A stretch of DNA of 32,591 nt. Source: Laspinema palackyanum D2c (GTDB taxonomy: Bacteria; Cyanobacteriota; Cyanobacteriia; Cyanobacteriales; Laspinemataceae). Each line of letters starts with the position of its first letter. The stretch's first letter is position 1. Of this stretch, positions 24,198 through 32,591 are shown piece by piece. The notes under the pieces are model-generated. The model ran no database searches. It was not told the DNA's origin and saw only the letters and a list, made by a program, of their open reading frames with translations. The stretch spans positions 179,150 to 211,740 of the forward strand of contig NZ_JAMXFD010000010.1 of NCBI RefSeq assembly GCF_025370875.1, written 5' to 3'. The translations under genes were made by a program, and so were the position numbers.

Positions 24198-27100
24198 ATG
24201 CGGATTATTGTCGAAGGCTGGCGTTTTCTTCCCCACTCTTATTCTCTGATCAATCAGTTCCTCCTCTTAGAACTCCTCGATCGCCCTGAAATCCAGGTCC
24301 TCCACCGGGATATGCCTTACGTTACCGACAATTGGCAACCCGTCAGTGGATTATTGGGGGACTCCAAAGAACCTAAATTACATTTGATTCCCCAACCCAC
24401 AGCGGATCAATCTGCCGATGCCATCCTTCGCGTCTATTGTCCGTTTAATTTAACCCCTTCCACCGCTCAACGCACGGTCATGTTTGGCTGTACCGAATGG
24501 GGAATTGTTCCGCAATCCATTTTGCGGGGAATGGGAATCACTTCATTTCAAGAAGCTCATCAGAATTCCGATACCATTATTGTGACGGCATCCCATTGGT
24601 CCCGAGATGGATTTATCCGCAGTGGTGCCAACCCTGATCGCGTGGTTGTGATTCCCCTCGGTGTAGACCCCCACTTCTACCAACCCGCATCTCCAGAAAA
24701 ACGCCTAAGCTTACGCCAGCAATTTGGACTCGGAGATAATTTTATCTTTTTCACCAATGGATTGCTCTTTAATAACCGCCACGGGATGGCTCGATTATTA
24801 AAAGCATTTGCCGCCATTGTCCAAAAATTTCCCGAAGCTAGATTAATCTTAAAAGGTAGAGATTATCTGTTTGAGGCCCGTCAAGAAATTGCCAGAATTT
24901 GCAGTAAAATTCTCCCGGCAACTGAGCAAAAAATGGTTCAGGAGCGACTCACCTATATCGGCAAAAATCTATCTTGTGCAGATTTAGCTGCGTTATATCA
25001 AATTGCCGATGCGTATGTCTCTCCCTATCTTGCAGAGGGATTTAATTTGCCGGTTTTAGAGGCAGCAGCTTGTGGATTACCTGTAATTTGCACCCAAGGC
25101 GGACCGACGGATGATTTTATTCATCCCGATTTTGCGTTTCCCATCCAGAGTCAATTAGAACAGCGTCAGTTAGAATCGGGGGAAATGGGGTTTGTGGTGG
25201 CTCCTGATGTAGACCATTTAATTCATTTAATGCAACAGATAATCGCGCAACCGGCATTGCGGGAAAAAGCGAGACAAGCAGGACCGAAATGGGTGGGAGC
25301 GCGCTACACTTGGAAGCAAGTGGTAGACCAGTATTTAGAGGTACTTTCTCCCCCTCAACAGCCATCCTTTTCTGTACCAAAAACCCCTTCTATCCAAAAT
25401 ACAACAACTCAGAAACTAATTATCGAAGGTTGGCGATTCCAGACCCATTCTTATGCGATCGCAAATCAATTTCAACTTTTGGAAATGCTCAAATATCCGA
25501 ACTTAGAGCTATTTCACAAAGACATTCCCTTTGCCGACAAAAATTCTCAACCGGCTCAGGGTATATTTGATGCTGAATCAGAATCCGCTTTACGGGCGAT
25601 CGCACCCCCACCCCCCAACCTATTTGCAGATGCCACTCTGCGGATGTATAGTCCCTTTAATTTTAAATCTGCCCTTCACAGCGAGCGTACCTATATATTT
25701 GGCACCACAGAATGGGGAATTGTCCCTCAAGAACTCTTACGATTAAATCCCGGGAAGTCTCTTGAATCTCTACATCAAAATTCTACTACGGTCATTATTA
25801 CTTCTTCTCAATGGTCTAAAGCGGGTTTTCTCCGTAGTGGTGCCGACCCCAGTCGCGTCGTCACCGTCCCCCTCGGAGTTGATCCAACCCGTTACAAACC
25901 CCTCCCCAAGGAGGAACGGGCCGCTTTAAGGCAAGAATTGGGATGGCAAGAGGATGAATTTATATTTTTAAATGTCAGTAGCATGACCCTAGAAAAAGGA
26001 ATTTTTCCCATCATTTTTTGCTTTACCAAAATTTTGGAAAAATATCCCAAAGCTCGCTTAGTCTTAAAAGGTTCTGATTTAATTTACCAATCTTGGGAAT
26101 CCATTACGTTTACCGCGAAAAAGATTTTAAGCGACCACGGGTTAGAAACCTTTAACGCGCGCTTGACCTATATCGGCAACCCGTTATCCACTTCTGAACT
26201 GATTCGCTACTATCAATCTGCCGATGCCTATCTCTCTCCCTATTCTGCGGAAGGATTTAATTTGCCCGTTTTAGAGGCAGTTGCCTGTGGATTGCCCGTC
26301 ATTTGTACCGAAGGCGGACCCACCGATGAATTTACCCTCCCTGATTTTGCCCTCCAGATAAAAAGTGAAGTTCAATCCGTTGAATATCATGGAGAAATGC
26401 GCCATTTTTTGGCTCCGAATTGGGATTGTTGTATTGCCTTAATGGAACAACTGATTTCTCAACCGGATTGGCGAGAACAGGTGCGAATCTCGGGTCCTCA
26501 ATTTGTGCGCGATCGCCTCAGTTGGAAACAGATTGTCGCTCAGTTACTAGAGGTAATGTTCCCATCCAATCCGCCTCAACCCCCAAACCAGGTAACCACA
26601 CTATCTCTCCCAGAAACAGCATCTCCCACCCTCCAAGAACGAGTAGCATCCTTCCCCTTTTGGTATCACAAAATTGAGTTACCCGGGGGAATTGTCACCC
26701 CTGGAGATAATCCCCACAATGCAGAAATGTATGGCGTTCCAGAGGACCTGAGCGGAAAAAGAGTCTTAGATGTGGGGGCCTGGGACGGATACTGGACATT
26801 TGAGGCCCTCAAACGCGGGGCCCGGGAAGTGGTAGCGATCGATGATTTTTCGGACTATCTCGGACGCTTGGATCAACGCGATCGCCGCGCCTGGAAAACC
26901 TTTGATTTGTGCCGAGAAGCACTCGGGTTTGACGAAACCATCTGTCAACGCCTAGAAAAATCCGTCTATGACCTCAATGAATCAGAATTAGGCCGATTTG
27001 ATGTCATCTTCTTTTTCGGCACCCTGTACCACCTGCGATACCCCCTCCTGGCCCTCGATAAATTATCCGCCCTCTGTGATGGCGAAATTTATATAGAATC

Positions 27101-27365
27101 TGCCATTCTCGATGATTTTAGTCCCTACCAAGGCGGTATCGGCAAAGGATATCCCGGACAGCAAAGGGTGATGGAGTTTTATCCCCATGATGAATATGCG
27201 GGAAATTCCAGCAACTACTGGGTCCCAACCTTGTACTGTTTGGGTCAAATGGTAAAATCCTCCGGCTTTACCCAGGTTAAAGGCTGGAAATTAGTCCAAA
27301 ACCCGCCCAATTGGGGATGGTGTCGAGGATTTGCGATCGGCACTAAAGCCAAGTTCAGCAATTAA
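24198..27365 (+). CDS. Fusion of two GT4-type glycosyltransferases and a SAM methyltransferase
   Basis: A 1055-residue protein in three parts. Residues 1-390 and 406-800 are two related GT-B glycosyltransferase units. Each starts with (K)xIxEGWRF, has FGxTEWGIVPQ and VxPLGVDP, and carries the retaining EX7E motif in EGFNLPVLEA (E280/E288 and E685/E693). They are clearly an internal duplication. Residues about 815-1050 form a class I SAM-dependent methyltransferase, with motif I RVLDVGAWDGYWTFEA (D858), VVAIDDFS, and FDVIFFFGTLYHLRYP. It resembles the DUF1698/CmoB-like group. No signal peptide or membrane segment. It probably builds or caps a surface glycan or glycolipid, adding sugars and a methyl group (inference). 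The ATG lacks a clear ribosome site. It stands alone between cysS and the CobW gene. Confidence 0.85.
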   Translation: MRIIVEGWRFLPHSYSLINQFLLLELLDRPEIQVLHRDMPYVTDNWQPVSGLLGDSKEPKLHLIPQPTADQSADAILRVYCPFNLTPSTAQRTVMFGCTEWGIVPQSILRGMGITSFQEAHQNSDTIIVTASHWSRDGFIRSGANPDRVVVIPLGVDPHFYQPASPEKRLSLRQQFGLGDNFIFFTNGLLFNNRHGMARLLKAFAAIVQKFPEARLILKGRDYLFEARQEIARICSKILPATEQKMVQERLTYIGKNLSCADLAALYQIADAYVSPYLAEGFNLPVLEAAACGLPVICTQGGPTDDFIHPDFAFPIQSQLEQRQLESGEMGFVVAPDVDHLIHLMQQIIAQPALREKARQAGPKWVGARYTWKQVVDQYLEVLSPPQQPSFSVPKTPSIQNTTTQKLIIEGWRFQTHSYAIANQFQLLEMLKYPNLELFHKDIPFADKNSQPAQGIFDAESESALRAIAPPPPNLFADATLRMYSPFNFKSALHSERTYIFGTTEWGIVPQELLRLNPGKSLESLHQNSTTVIITSSQWSKAGFLRSGADPSRVVTVPLGVDPTRYKPLPKEERAALRQELGWQEDEFIFLNVSSMTLEKGIFPIIFCFTKILEKYPKARLVLKGSDLIYQSWESITFTAKKILSDHGLETFNARLTYIGNPLSTSELIRYYQSADAYLSPYSAEGFNLPVLEAVACGLPVICTEGGPTDEFTLPDFALQIKSEVQSVEYHGEMRHFLAPNWDCCIALMEQLISQPDWREQVRISGPQFVRDRLSWKQIVAQLLEVMFPSNPPQPPNQVTTLSLPETASPTLQERVASFPFWYHKIELPGGIVTPGDNPHNAEMYGVPEDLSGKRVLDVGAWDGYWTFEALKRGAREVVAIDDFSDYLGRLDQRDRRAWKTFDLCREALGFDETICQRLEKSVYDLNESELGRFDVIFFFGTLYHLRYPLLALDKLSALCDGEIYIESAILDDFSPYQGGIGKGYPGQQRVMEFYPHDEYAGNSSNYWVPTLYCLGQMVKSSGFTQVKGWKLVQNPPNWGWCRGFAIGTKAKFSN

Positions 27366-27500
27366 ACCTGATGTAGCCAAGTGTTAATCTGCAATTCCTT
27401 GGGATGAATGGCTCAATCTTCGTCTAAAATCAAACTGGATGACTCCTTAGATTAATTTCTAACCAGCCCCTTAGATTTTTTGACCCCAATTTGATAAACC

Positions 27501-28661
27501 ATGCAGACAACAGCAACCTCTAACCCAGAGTCCGTGGCAATGGATGCCCCGAAATACGGACTGCCGGTTACCATCATTACAGGCTTTCTTGGCAGTGGCA
27601 AGACGACGTTACTCAACCATATCCTGACCAATCAGCAAGGACTGAAAACCGCCGTATTGGTCAACGAGTTTGGCGAAGTCGGCATCGATAACGAACTAAT
27701 CGTCTCCACCGGCGAGGATATGGTGGAATTAAGCAATGGTTGTATTTGTTGCACCATTAACAACGATTTACTCGATGCCGTTTATAAGATTTTAGAGCGT
27801 TCCGAGCAGATCGATTATCTAGTGGTGGAAACCACGGGACTCGCGGACCCTCTACCCGTAGCGCTGACTTTTTTAGGAACCGAACTCCGAGATTTAACTC
27901 GCTTAGATTCGATCGTCACTCTGGTGGATTCGGAGAATTACAGTTTGGATCTGTTTAATTCCCAAGCGGCGTACAGTCAGATTGCTTATGGCGATATTAT
28001 CTTGCTCAACAAAGTAGATCTTGTGGATGAGACGGATGTAGACCTGTTAGAGTGCAAGATTCGGGATATTAAAGCCGATGCCAGAATTTTGCGGACGACG
28101 AAATCCCAGGTCCCGCTTCCTTTGATTCTCAGTGTCGGGTTGTTTGAGTCGGATAAGTATTTTAATGACGATCAAATCGCCTCGAAAGGGGAGCATGATC
28201 ATGATCACGACCATCATGATCATGATCATCATGACCATCATGACCATGAACATCATGACCATTCTGCCTGTGACCATGACCACGGTCATTGCGAGCATGA
28301 CCACCATGACGAACATCATCACCACTCGAATCATTTGGAGATGGATGGGTTTACGTCGATTTCGTTCGAGAGCGATAAACCCTTGTCGATTCGTCAGTTT
28401 CAGTATTTCTTAGATAATCAGTTACCGTCAACGGTATTTCGAGCCAAAGGGATTTTATGGTTTGATGAGAGCGATCGCCGTCATATTTTCCACTTGAGCG
28501 GCAAGCGGTTCTCCATTGATGATGATGAGTGGAAAGGTCAACCGAAGACGCAATTGGTGTTCATCGGCCAGAATTTGGATAAGGAAGCCTTGCGATCGCA
28601 GTTAAACAAGTGTGTTTGTCTGCCTTCTACTTCTCGCGGCAAAGGGTTTGGGAAAAAATAG
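27501..28661 (+). CDS. CobW/COG0523 family GTPase with a His-rich metal-binding loop
   Basis: A 386-residue G3E-family GTPase of the CobW/ZNG1 type, metal chaperones that deliver zinc or cobalt. The P-loop is GFLGSGKTT (residues 28-36). The metal-binding CxCC motif is C81-I-C83-C84 in NGCICCTI. Switch and base-recognition motifs are present in VVETTGLADP and LLNKVDLVD. Residues 232-278 are a loop with 25 histidines in 47 residues, mostly alternating with Asp. The C-terminal CobW domain follows (FRAKGILWFDESDRRHIFHLSGKRFS). The closing KGKGFGKK-like basic tail is short. The His-rich stretch suggests zinc storage or delivery, but zinc and cobalt cannot be separated by sequence. No Zur box was recognised upstream. 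The gene stands alone, 135 bases after the glycosyltransferase fusion. Confidence 0.9.
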   Translation: MQTTATSNPESVAMDAPKYGLPVTIITGFLGSGKTTLLNHILTNQQGLKTAVLVNEFGEVGIDNELIVSTGEDMVELSNGCICCTINNDLLDAVYKILERSEQIDYLVVETTGLADPLPVALTFLGTELRDLTRLDSIVTLVDSENYSLDLFNSQAAYSQIAYGDIILLNKVDLVDETDVDLLECKIRDIKADARILRTTKSQVPLPLILSVGLFESDKYFNDDQIASKGEHDHDHDHHDHDHHDHHDHEHHDHSACDHDHGHCEHDHHDEHHHHSNHLEMDGFTSISFESDKPLSIRQFQYFLDNQLPSTVFRAKGILWFDESDRRHIFHLSGKRFSIDDDEWKGQPKTQLVFIGQNLDKEALRSQLNKCVCLPSTSRGKGFGKK

Positions 28662-28704
28662 AAAGAAGGATTTGGGAAAGAGGGTCGGGTTTTGATGATA
28701 GAGT

Positions 28705-28746
28705 CAAGAGGCGATCGCATTTGTAGAGACAGGAGCGATCGCCTTG
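28705..28746. repeat. HIP1-based imperfect hairpin
   Basis: CAAG-A-GGCGATCGC pairs with GCGATCGCCTTG across a 16-nt loop that contains TTGTAGAGAC. It lies 43 bases after the CobW stop. No T-tract follows. The TGTAGAG core links it to the palindrome family at 13577-13614. Confidence 0.5.
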
Positions 28747-28813
28747 ATTGCCTATTTATTGAAGGGATATTTTGGGCGATCGGCAATTCATCATCACCCC
28801 ATCCATCCCGCCT

Positions 28814-29272
28814 ATGCGAGTCGTTATCCAGCGCGTTAAATCTTCTCAAGTAACCGTCGAGGGTCGAATCGTGGGGAAAATCGGACCCGGACTTAATCTC
28901 TTGGTTGCCATCAGCGATCGGGATACAGAGACTGAACTCGACTGGATGGCCCGAAAGTGTTTAGAATTGCGGTTATTTCCCGATCCCCAAGGCAATAGCA
29001 GTCGGTGGGATCAATCAGTTTTGGATATCCAAGGGCAAGTGTTAGTGGTGAGTCAGTTTACCCTCTACGGGGACTGTCGAAAAGGTCGCCGCCCCTCCTT
29101 TGACCGTTCTGCACCCCCAGGGATGGCTGAAGAACTTTACAAGAAATTTGTTCAAAAGTTAAGGGAAAGGGGCTTAACCGTCGAAACTGGAGTGTTTGGG
29201 GCGATGATGGAGGTAGATATCGTTAATGATGGACCCGTTACTCTAATTTTAGAGCGGGAGTCCCCGGGTTAA
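28814..29272 (+). CDS. dtd: D-aminoacyl-tRNA deacylase
   Basis: A 152-residue enzyme that removes D-amino acids (and glycine) mischarged on tRNA, a cytoplasmic quality-control step. It starts MRVVIQRV as family members do; an open frame back to TTG 28772 is not used in homologs. The active-site motif SQFTLYGD is near residue 77. The Gly-cisPro motif, which enforces chiral selectivity, is in NDGPVTL near the C-terminus. The stretch [12 protein letters not shown]-like (here [13 protein letters not shown]) is also typical. Length matches the family (145-155). It is convergent with the mreBCD operon, 50 bases away; no strong hairpin lies between. Confidence 0.95.
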   Translation: MRVVIQRVKSSQVTVEGRIVGKIGPGLNLLVAISDRDTETELDWMARKCLELRLFPDPQGNSSRWDQSVLDIQGQVLVVSQFTLYGDCRKGRRPSFDRSAPPGMAEELYKKFVQKLRERGLTVETGVFGAMMEVDIVNDGPVTLILERESPG

Positions 29273-29322
29273 AGAGGAAGTTTCCCATGAGAGAGAGAAA
29301 GAGGGAGAGGAAGTGGAGGGGT

Positions 29323-29883
29323 CTAGGAGCGATCAAAAGCTTGCATCTGTTCCCACAGACGATTGAGGGGAAAATAGATAACCGGTGCCCACAGACTACT
29401 GAGAATAGCACAAGCCAGGGCGAGGGGTTGATGGTAGGCCCAAATTTCACTCCAACTGCGATCGCCCAGCCCGCTAAATTGCAACGCCCGAATCGTATCG
29501 GCCAACATCGACATTCCAAATACAATTAGAGCCACGGAGATAAAATCTTCCTGGACATATTTTTGCTTTTGCAAGGTAGCCGTCAGATAGCCAACAACCC
29601 CCAAACTAACCGCATGAGTCGGTTCTGCCGAAGTCATGGCATCTAGGAGCAGTCCCAATACCACCCCGGCTAAAGCGCCAGGGATCGGCTTGCGCTTGAT
29701 ACTCCAAGCGACGACCCAAATCAACAACCAGTTAGGCGCAACCCCCAACAGTTCCATGCCGGGAAAGCGGGTAGGGAGTAGCAGCAAGCATAACAGGACC
29801 GAACCCACAGCGATCGCCGCATTCACGACTAACCGCATTCCCCCAGACAACCGAGACCCGTAACTAAAAGAAGATGTTCTCAT
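29323..29883 (-). CDS. mreD: Rod shape-determining protein MreD
   Basis: A small polytopic membrane protein of 186 residues, third gene of the mreBCD cell-shape operon. Hydrophobic helices include MRLVVNAAIAVGSVLLCLLL, LLGVAPNWLLIWVVAW and ALAGVVLGLLLDAM, as usual for MreD. The GVAPNWLLI and GVVLGLLLDA stretches match cyanobacterial MreD. ATG 29883 is preceded by AGGAACGG; a GTG one codon upstream (29886) is possible. It starts 8 bases after the mreC stop, so the two are translationally close. It acts with MreC and MreB in guiding lateral peptidoglycan synthesis at the inner membrane. Confidence 0.85.
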   Translation of the reverse strand: MRTSSFSYGSRLSGGMRLVVNAAIAVGSVLLCLLLLPTRFPGMELLGVAPNWLLIWVVAWSIKRKPIPGALAGVVLGLLLDAMTSAEPTHAVSLGVVGYLTATLQKQKYVQEDFISVALIVFGMSMLADTIRALQFSGLGDRSWSEIWAYHQPLALACAILSSLWAPVIYFPLNRLWEQMQAFDRS

Positions 29884-29891
29884 CACCGTTC

Positions 29892-30668
29892 CTAATTTTG
29901 CAGTTCCTCAGAATCCTCTGAAGAACCCACCTTTTCATAAGGATCAACCACCACCCACTCCAGTAAGCTCATCGGAGCCGTTAGCTCGATTACCGCTTCG
30001 GGTGCTGGACTTTTATTCAAATTCACCGACTCTACCCGCCCGATCGGTAACCCGGGGGGGAAAAGTTTTGAATAAGAAGAGGTCGAAACCACATCCCCTT
30101 TATTCACATCAGGCACTTTCTCAAAGAACTCCATCACCGCCCGAGAAGCCGATTGTCCTCGCATCACCCCCATTTGGCGGCTGCGACTAATCGTCACCCC
30201 CACCCGAGAACTGGGGTCACTAATCAGCAAAACACGACTGGTATGAGCAGTAACGCTGATCACTCGTCCCACCAAGCCACCGGGACCCATGACAATGTAG
30301 TTCTCTGTGATGCCATCTTCCCGTCCTCGACCCAAAGTTACCTGTTGCCACCAATGGTCTGCACTACGACCAACAATGGGAGCCAGGATCCCTTCTTTTT
30401 TATTCGGGGAAACATAGTTCAAGAGTTCTTTAAGCTTTTCGTTTTGGCTTTCGAGTTCTTGGACCTTGTTTTGCAATTCCAGAGTTCGAGCGTTGGTGAG
30501 TTGTTCTTGTTGGGTCGGACTCGACGCAAAGGGTCGAGTGGCCCATTGGTACAGTTCAATAACAGCCGAACCTTGAGTGTACCGAACAACCAAAGCAGCA
30601 CAGATGGTTAGACCCACCAGTGCTACTTGTAAACCATGCCGATCCCACCAGCGACGCAATGTGTACAT
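29892..30668 (-). CDS. mreC: Rod shape-determining protein MreC
   Basis: A 258-residue bitopic protein. A basic cytoplasmic start (MYTLRRWWDRHG) is followed by one membrane helix (LQVALVGLTICAALVV). A coiled coil at about residues 55-90 (LELQNKVQELESQNEKLKELL) comes next. The periplasmic beta-domain has VGRSADHWWQQVTLGRG, GLVGRVISV, LLISDPSSRVG and FPPGLPIGRVESV. These are standard MreC landmarks. It links cytoplasmic MreB to periplasmic wall enzymes. The gene begins 66 bases after mreB and ends 8 bases before mreD, consistent with one operon. The last 15 residues are acidic (SSEDSEEL). Confidence 0.95.
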   Translation of the reverse strand: MYTLRRWWDRHGLQVALVGLTICAALVVRYTQGSAVIELYQWATRPFASSPTQQEQLTNARTLELQNKVQELESQNEKLKELLNYVSPNKKEGILAPIVGRSADHWWQQVTLGRGREDGITENYIVMGPGGLVGRVISVTAHTSRVLLISDPSSRVGVTISRSRQMGVMRGQSASRAVMEFFEKVPDVNKGDVVSTSSYSKLFPPGLPIGRVESVNLNKSPAPEAVIELTAPMSLLEWVVVDPYEKVGSSEDSEELQN

Positions 30669-30734
30669 TAGGAATTTTTAGAGACTTCAGTCTTCATCAG
30701 ACGATTTGAATACTTGTTGTCGGAGCAACTGGCC

Positions 30735-31778
30735 TTACATATTCCGAGAACGACCGCTAAACACCCGTTCTAGCTGTTTAAAGTTTTCCAGAACCCGGCC
30801 CGTGCCGAGGACAACACAGCTCAAGGGGTCAGCAGCGACATGAGTCACGATGCCAGTCTCATGACTAATCAGCGTATCTAGCCCTCGCAATAAAGCGCCA
30901 CCGCCAGCCAACATAATGCCTCGGTCAATAATATCTGCTGCCAGTTCCGGAGGCGTTCGCTCTAAGGTGCGTTTTACCGCTTCTACAATGACCGCTAGCG
31001 GTTCGGCCATACTTTCCCGAATTTCAGGACCCTTAATCGTGACCGTTCGAGGCAGCCCGGAGAGTAAGTGTAAGCCGCGCACCTCCATCATGGAGTCATC
31101 ATCTTCATGAGTGGGATAGGCCGAACCAATCTGAATTTTGATGTCCTCAGCGGTGCGCTCCCCAATTACCAGGTTATGCACCTTTTTCATGTACTGAATA
31201 ATCGCTTCGTTCAGTTCATCTCCAGCCACGCGCACGGATTCGCTCAATACAGTTCCTTGCAAACTCAGAACGGCGACCTCGGTCGTTCCTCCGCCAATAT
31301 CGATAATCAGGTTGCCCGTTGGCTCCGCCACGGGTAACCCCGCACCGATCGCCGCTGCTACCGGCTCATCAATTAAATAGACATCCCTAGCCCCCGCTTG
31401 AGCAGCAGCCTCCATAACGGCACGGCGTTCCACCCCAGTCACTCCCGAGGGGATGCCGATCACAATTCGCGGCGATACTAAGGTTCGGCCCTCATGCACC
31501 CGACGGATAAAGTGCTTGAGCATGAGTTCAGCCGTATCGAAATCTGCAATAACGCCATCACGCAGGGGACGCAGAGCAATAACATTTCCAGGCGTCCGGC
31601 CCAGCATTTTTTTTGCATCCTCTCCCACTGCTAATGGCACTTTTTCGTCTTTATCAATGGCAACCACAGAGGGTTCTTGCAGAACAATACCTTTACCAGA
31701 TACATAAACAAGGGTATTCGCGGTACCGAGGTCGATACCCATATCCCGGGATAGGGAAAAGCGATTGAACAGACCCAC
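30735..31778 (-). CDS. mreB: Rod shape-determining actin homolog MreB
   Basis: A 347-residue bacterial actin that polymerises under the membrane and directs elongation of the cell wall. Actin-family ATP-binding motifs are intact: [11 protein letters not shown] (phosphate 1), [16 protein letters not shown] (phosphate 2) and [12 protein letters not shown] (adenosine). [16 protein letters not shown] and [16 protein letters not shown] are also typical. The start is GTG at 31778 ([16 protein letters not shown]), consistent with the N-terminal amphipathic segment of cyanobacterial MreB; an ATG 12 codons later would remove it. First gene of mreBCD on the minus strand. A putative extended -10 lies about 35 bases upstream. 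Length and sequence are ordinary for the family. Confidence 0.97.
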   Translation of the reverse strand: MGLFNRFSLSRDMGIDLGTANTLVYVSGKGIVLQEPSVVAIDKDEKVPLAVGEDAKKMLGRTPGNVIALRPLRDGVIADFDTAELMLKHFIRRVHEGRTLVSPRIVIGIPSGVTGVERRAVMEAAAQAGARDVYLIDEPVAAAIGAGLPVAEPTGNLIIDIGGGTTEVAVLSLQGTVLSESVRVAGDELNEAIIQYMKKVHNLVIGERTAEDIKIQIGSAYPTHEDDDSMMEVRGLHLLSGLPRTVTIKGPEIRESMAEPLAVIVEAVKRTLERTPPELAADIIDRGIMLAGGGALLRGLDTLISHETGIVTHVAADPLSCVVLGTGRVLENFKQLERVFSGRSRNM

Positions 31779-32234
31779 TGGTTTCTACGCCCCCAAAACG
31801 TGATGCTGTGCGACTATAACAATGTAACAGAAATGTAACCGAGGTGGATTCTAGTACGTTTTTTGTTTTGAGTCTAGTCCAGGGGGAAAAATTTTTTATT
31901 CCCACTGATTCCCTCCACCAAGGGTGCAACTATAATCCCAAGTCCTCTGGACGAAATCCGGATAAAACCCTTTTTGAAGACAGCGATCGCTGATTGGGCC
32001 TTCTTGAAATTAGCAAAAATCCCCAAATTTTCAGCTCCCTTTTGGTCCATGCAAGCCCCTCTACTTTCGACCTTGAATGGGCGATCGCTTTATATAGGCT
32101 ATAAAGAGTCTTATCCCTGTTTGGCAATACCATTATTCCCTATGCTTCCTTTTATGGAGTTCTTATTAGAAAAATACAGTAGATTTGTGATTTCCTAACT
32201 AGGATAACTGACTCCTAGATAAACTCTAAAGACC
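31779..32234. other. Intergenic region between the rRNA operon end and mreB
   Basis: No gene is supported. The mreB-proximal end has an extended -10 candidate and a GTTACATT direct repeat (minus strand, 31823-31841). The rest contains two HIP1 sites and a small CTAGGA/TCCTAG hairpin at 32199-32218. The open frames here are short and lack ribosome sites. In several cyanobacteria other genes sit beside mreB; none is seen here. Confidence 0.5.
31813..31821 (-). promoter_or_regulatory. Putative extended -10 promoter of mreBCD
   Basis: On the minus strand TGTTATAGT gives a TG-n-TATAGT extended -10, about 35 bases before the mreB start. No good -35 is seen at 16-18 bases. Two GTTACATT copies sit immediately upstream and may bind a regulator. 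Confidence 0.4.
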
Positions 32235-32275
32235 AAAAAGCCTCCGGTTCTATGAAGAGAAACCGGAGGCTTTTT
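32235..32275 (-). terminator. Strong intrinsic terminator of the rRNA operon
   Basis: Two 15-base arms (AAAAAGCCTCCGGTT and its reverse complement) flank an 11-nt loop. On the minus strand the stem runs into TTTTT, and on the plus strand into TTTTTGTTTT, so it can work both ways. It lies 12 bases after the 5S 3' end. Confidence 0.95.
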
Positions 32276-32287
32276 GTTTTAAAAGTG

Positions 32288-32406
32288 ACCGGGCACCGAG
32301 CTATTTTCCCAGGAGGCTACCCTCCAAGTATCTTCGCCGCAGTCGCGTTTCACGTCCGAGTTCGGGAAGGAGTCGGCGTGGTTCCACGAAGCCATAGGCA
32401 CCCGGA
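32288..32406 (-). rRNA. rrf: 5S ribosomal RNA
   Basis: The minus strand carries CCGGGTGCCTATGGC at the 5' end, followed by GGAACCACGCCGACTCC, TTCCCGAACTCGG, CGTGAAACGC and GATACTTGGAGGG, and GGTGCCCGG at the 3' end, in the order of bacterial 5S rRNA. The first nine and last nine bases pair as helix I (with G-T wobbles). Ends are estimated from this helix and may be off by one or two bases. Confidence 0.95.
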
Positions 32407-32469
32407 AAACTGTGAGGTTGATAAACCCTCAAGACTGCATAAAGAAAAGAAATCAAAGAAGTTATTATG

Positions 32470-32591
32470 AGGTCAAGCCCTCGGTCTGTTAGTACGCCTT
32501 GGCTACATACATTGCTGCACTTCCACCTAGCGCCTATTAACGGGTGTTCTGCCCGTGACCTTACTGGATTAACTCCATGAGAGCACTCATC
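32470..32591 (-). rRNA. rrl: 23S ribosomal RNA, 3' end only
   Basis: The last ~120 bases of 23S rRNA read on the minus strand: GATGAGTGCTCTCATGG, CCAGTAAGGTCACGGGCAGA, CACCCGTTAATAGGCGC, TGGAAGTGCAGCAATG, and the end GACCGAGGGCTTGACCTC. The gene continues beyond the right edge. The spacer to 5S is about 63 bases and has a small GAGG/CCTC hairpin. Confidence 0.95.

Noticed and set aside
28772-28813. Upstream TTG start for dtd
   Set aside because: Family proteins begin at MRVVIQRV, which matches ATG 28814.
31930-32198. Short open frames on both strands upstream of mreB
   Set aside because: They have no ribosome site, no domain and a composition typical of intergenic DNA with HIP1 sites.
32252-32470. 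Plus-strand open frame across the 5S rRNA
   Set aside because: It lies antisense to the 5S rRNA gene and its terminator, so it is a chance frame.

Overview
This window looks like a chromosomal segment of a filamentous cyanobacterium of the Oscillatoriales/Coleofasciculales type. The clues are the abundance of the HIP1 octamer GCGATCGC, a cyanobacterial mreBCD block beside an rRNA operon end, a cyanobacteria-style hybrid kinase, short tandem repeats of the GTCATTGGTC type, and large secreted RTX proteins. No species can be named from the sequence alone. There are no insertion sequences, no CRISPR array and no tRNA genes that I can see.

Layout. (1) 1-7142: two paralogous RTX calcium-binding proteins in tandem. 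The first is cut by the window edge; the second is a 1720-residue mosaic. Each ends in a near-identical terminator, and a 1.2-kb AT-rich non-coding stretch lies between them. (2) 7212-14293: a metabolic block. It holds a HpcH/HpaI aldolase, an unrecognised 414-residue protein paired with a Dyp-type peroxidase, a PGM1-like ATP-grasp ligase paired with a DUF711 protein, and a convergent 2-oxoglutarate/Fe(II) dioxygenase related to amino-acid hydroxylases. (3) 14653-18992: a compact three-gene block, EACC1-like small protein, CHAT protease fused to a P-loop NTPase, and a TPR protein. The TPR protein contains ten 120-bp repeats with no length change. This has the architecture of an NLR-like conflict or immunity system and is the strongest candidate for an undescribed system. 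(4) 19042-24001, minus strand: hybrid histidine kinase, AI-2E family transporter and cysS. (5) 24198-29272, plus strand: a protein with two tandem glycosyltransferase units and a methyltransferase, a His-rich CobW-type GTPase, and dtd. (6) 29323-32591, minus strand: mreD, mreC and mreB, then a terminator, 5S rRNA and the 3' end of 23S rRNA.

How the parts may work together. mreBCD is the standard rod-shape module. The RTX proteins are probably exported surface or matrix proteins. The ATP-grasp ligase, DUF711 protein and dioxygenase could form a small-peptide or modified-amino-acid pathway (inference). In the CHAT block the TPR protein would sense, the NTPase would switch and the CHAT domain would cleave, with the EACC1-like protein as accessory (inference from published conflict-system families). 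Function calls rest on motif recognition by eye. No database search was run.
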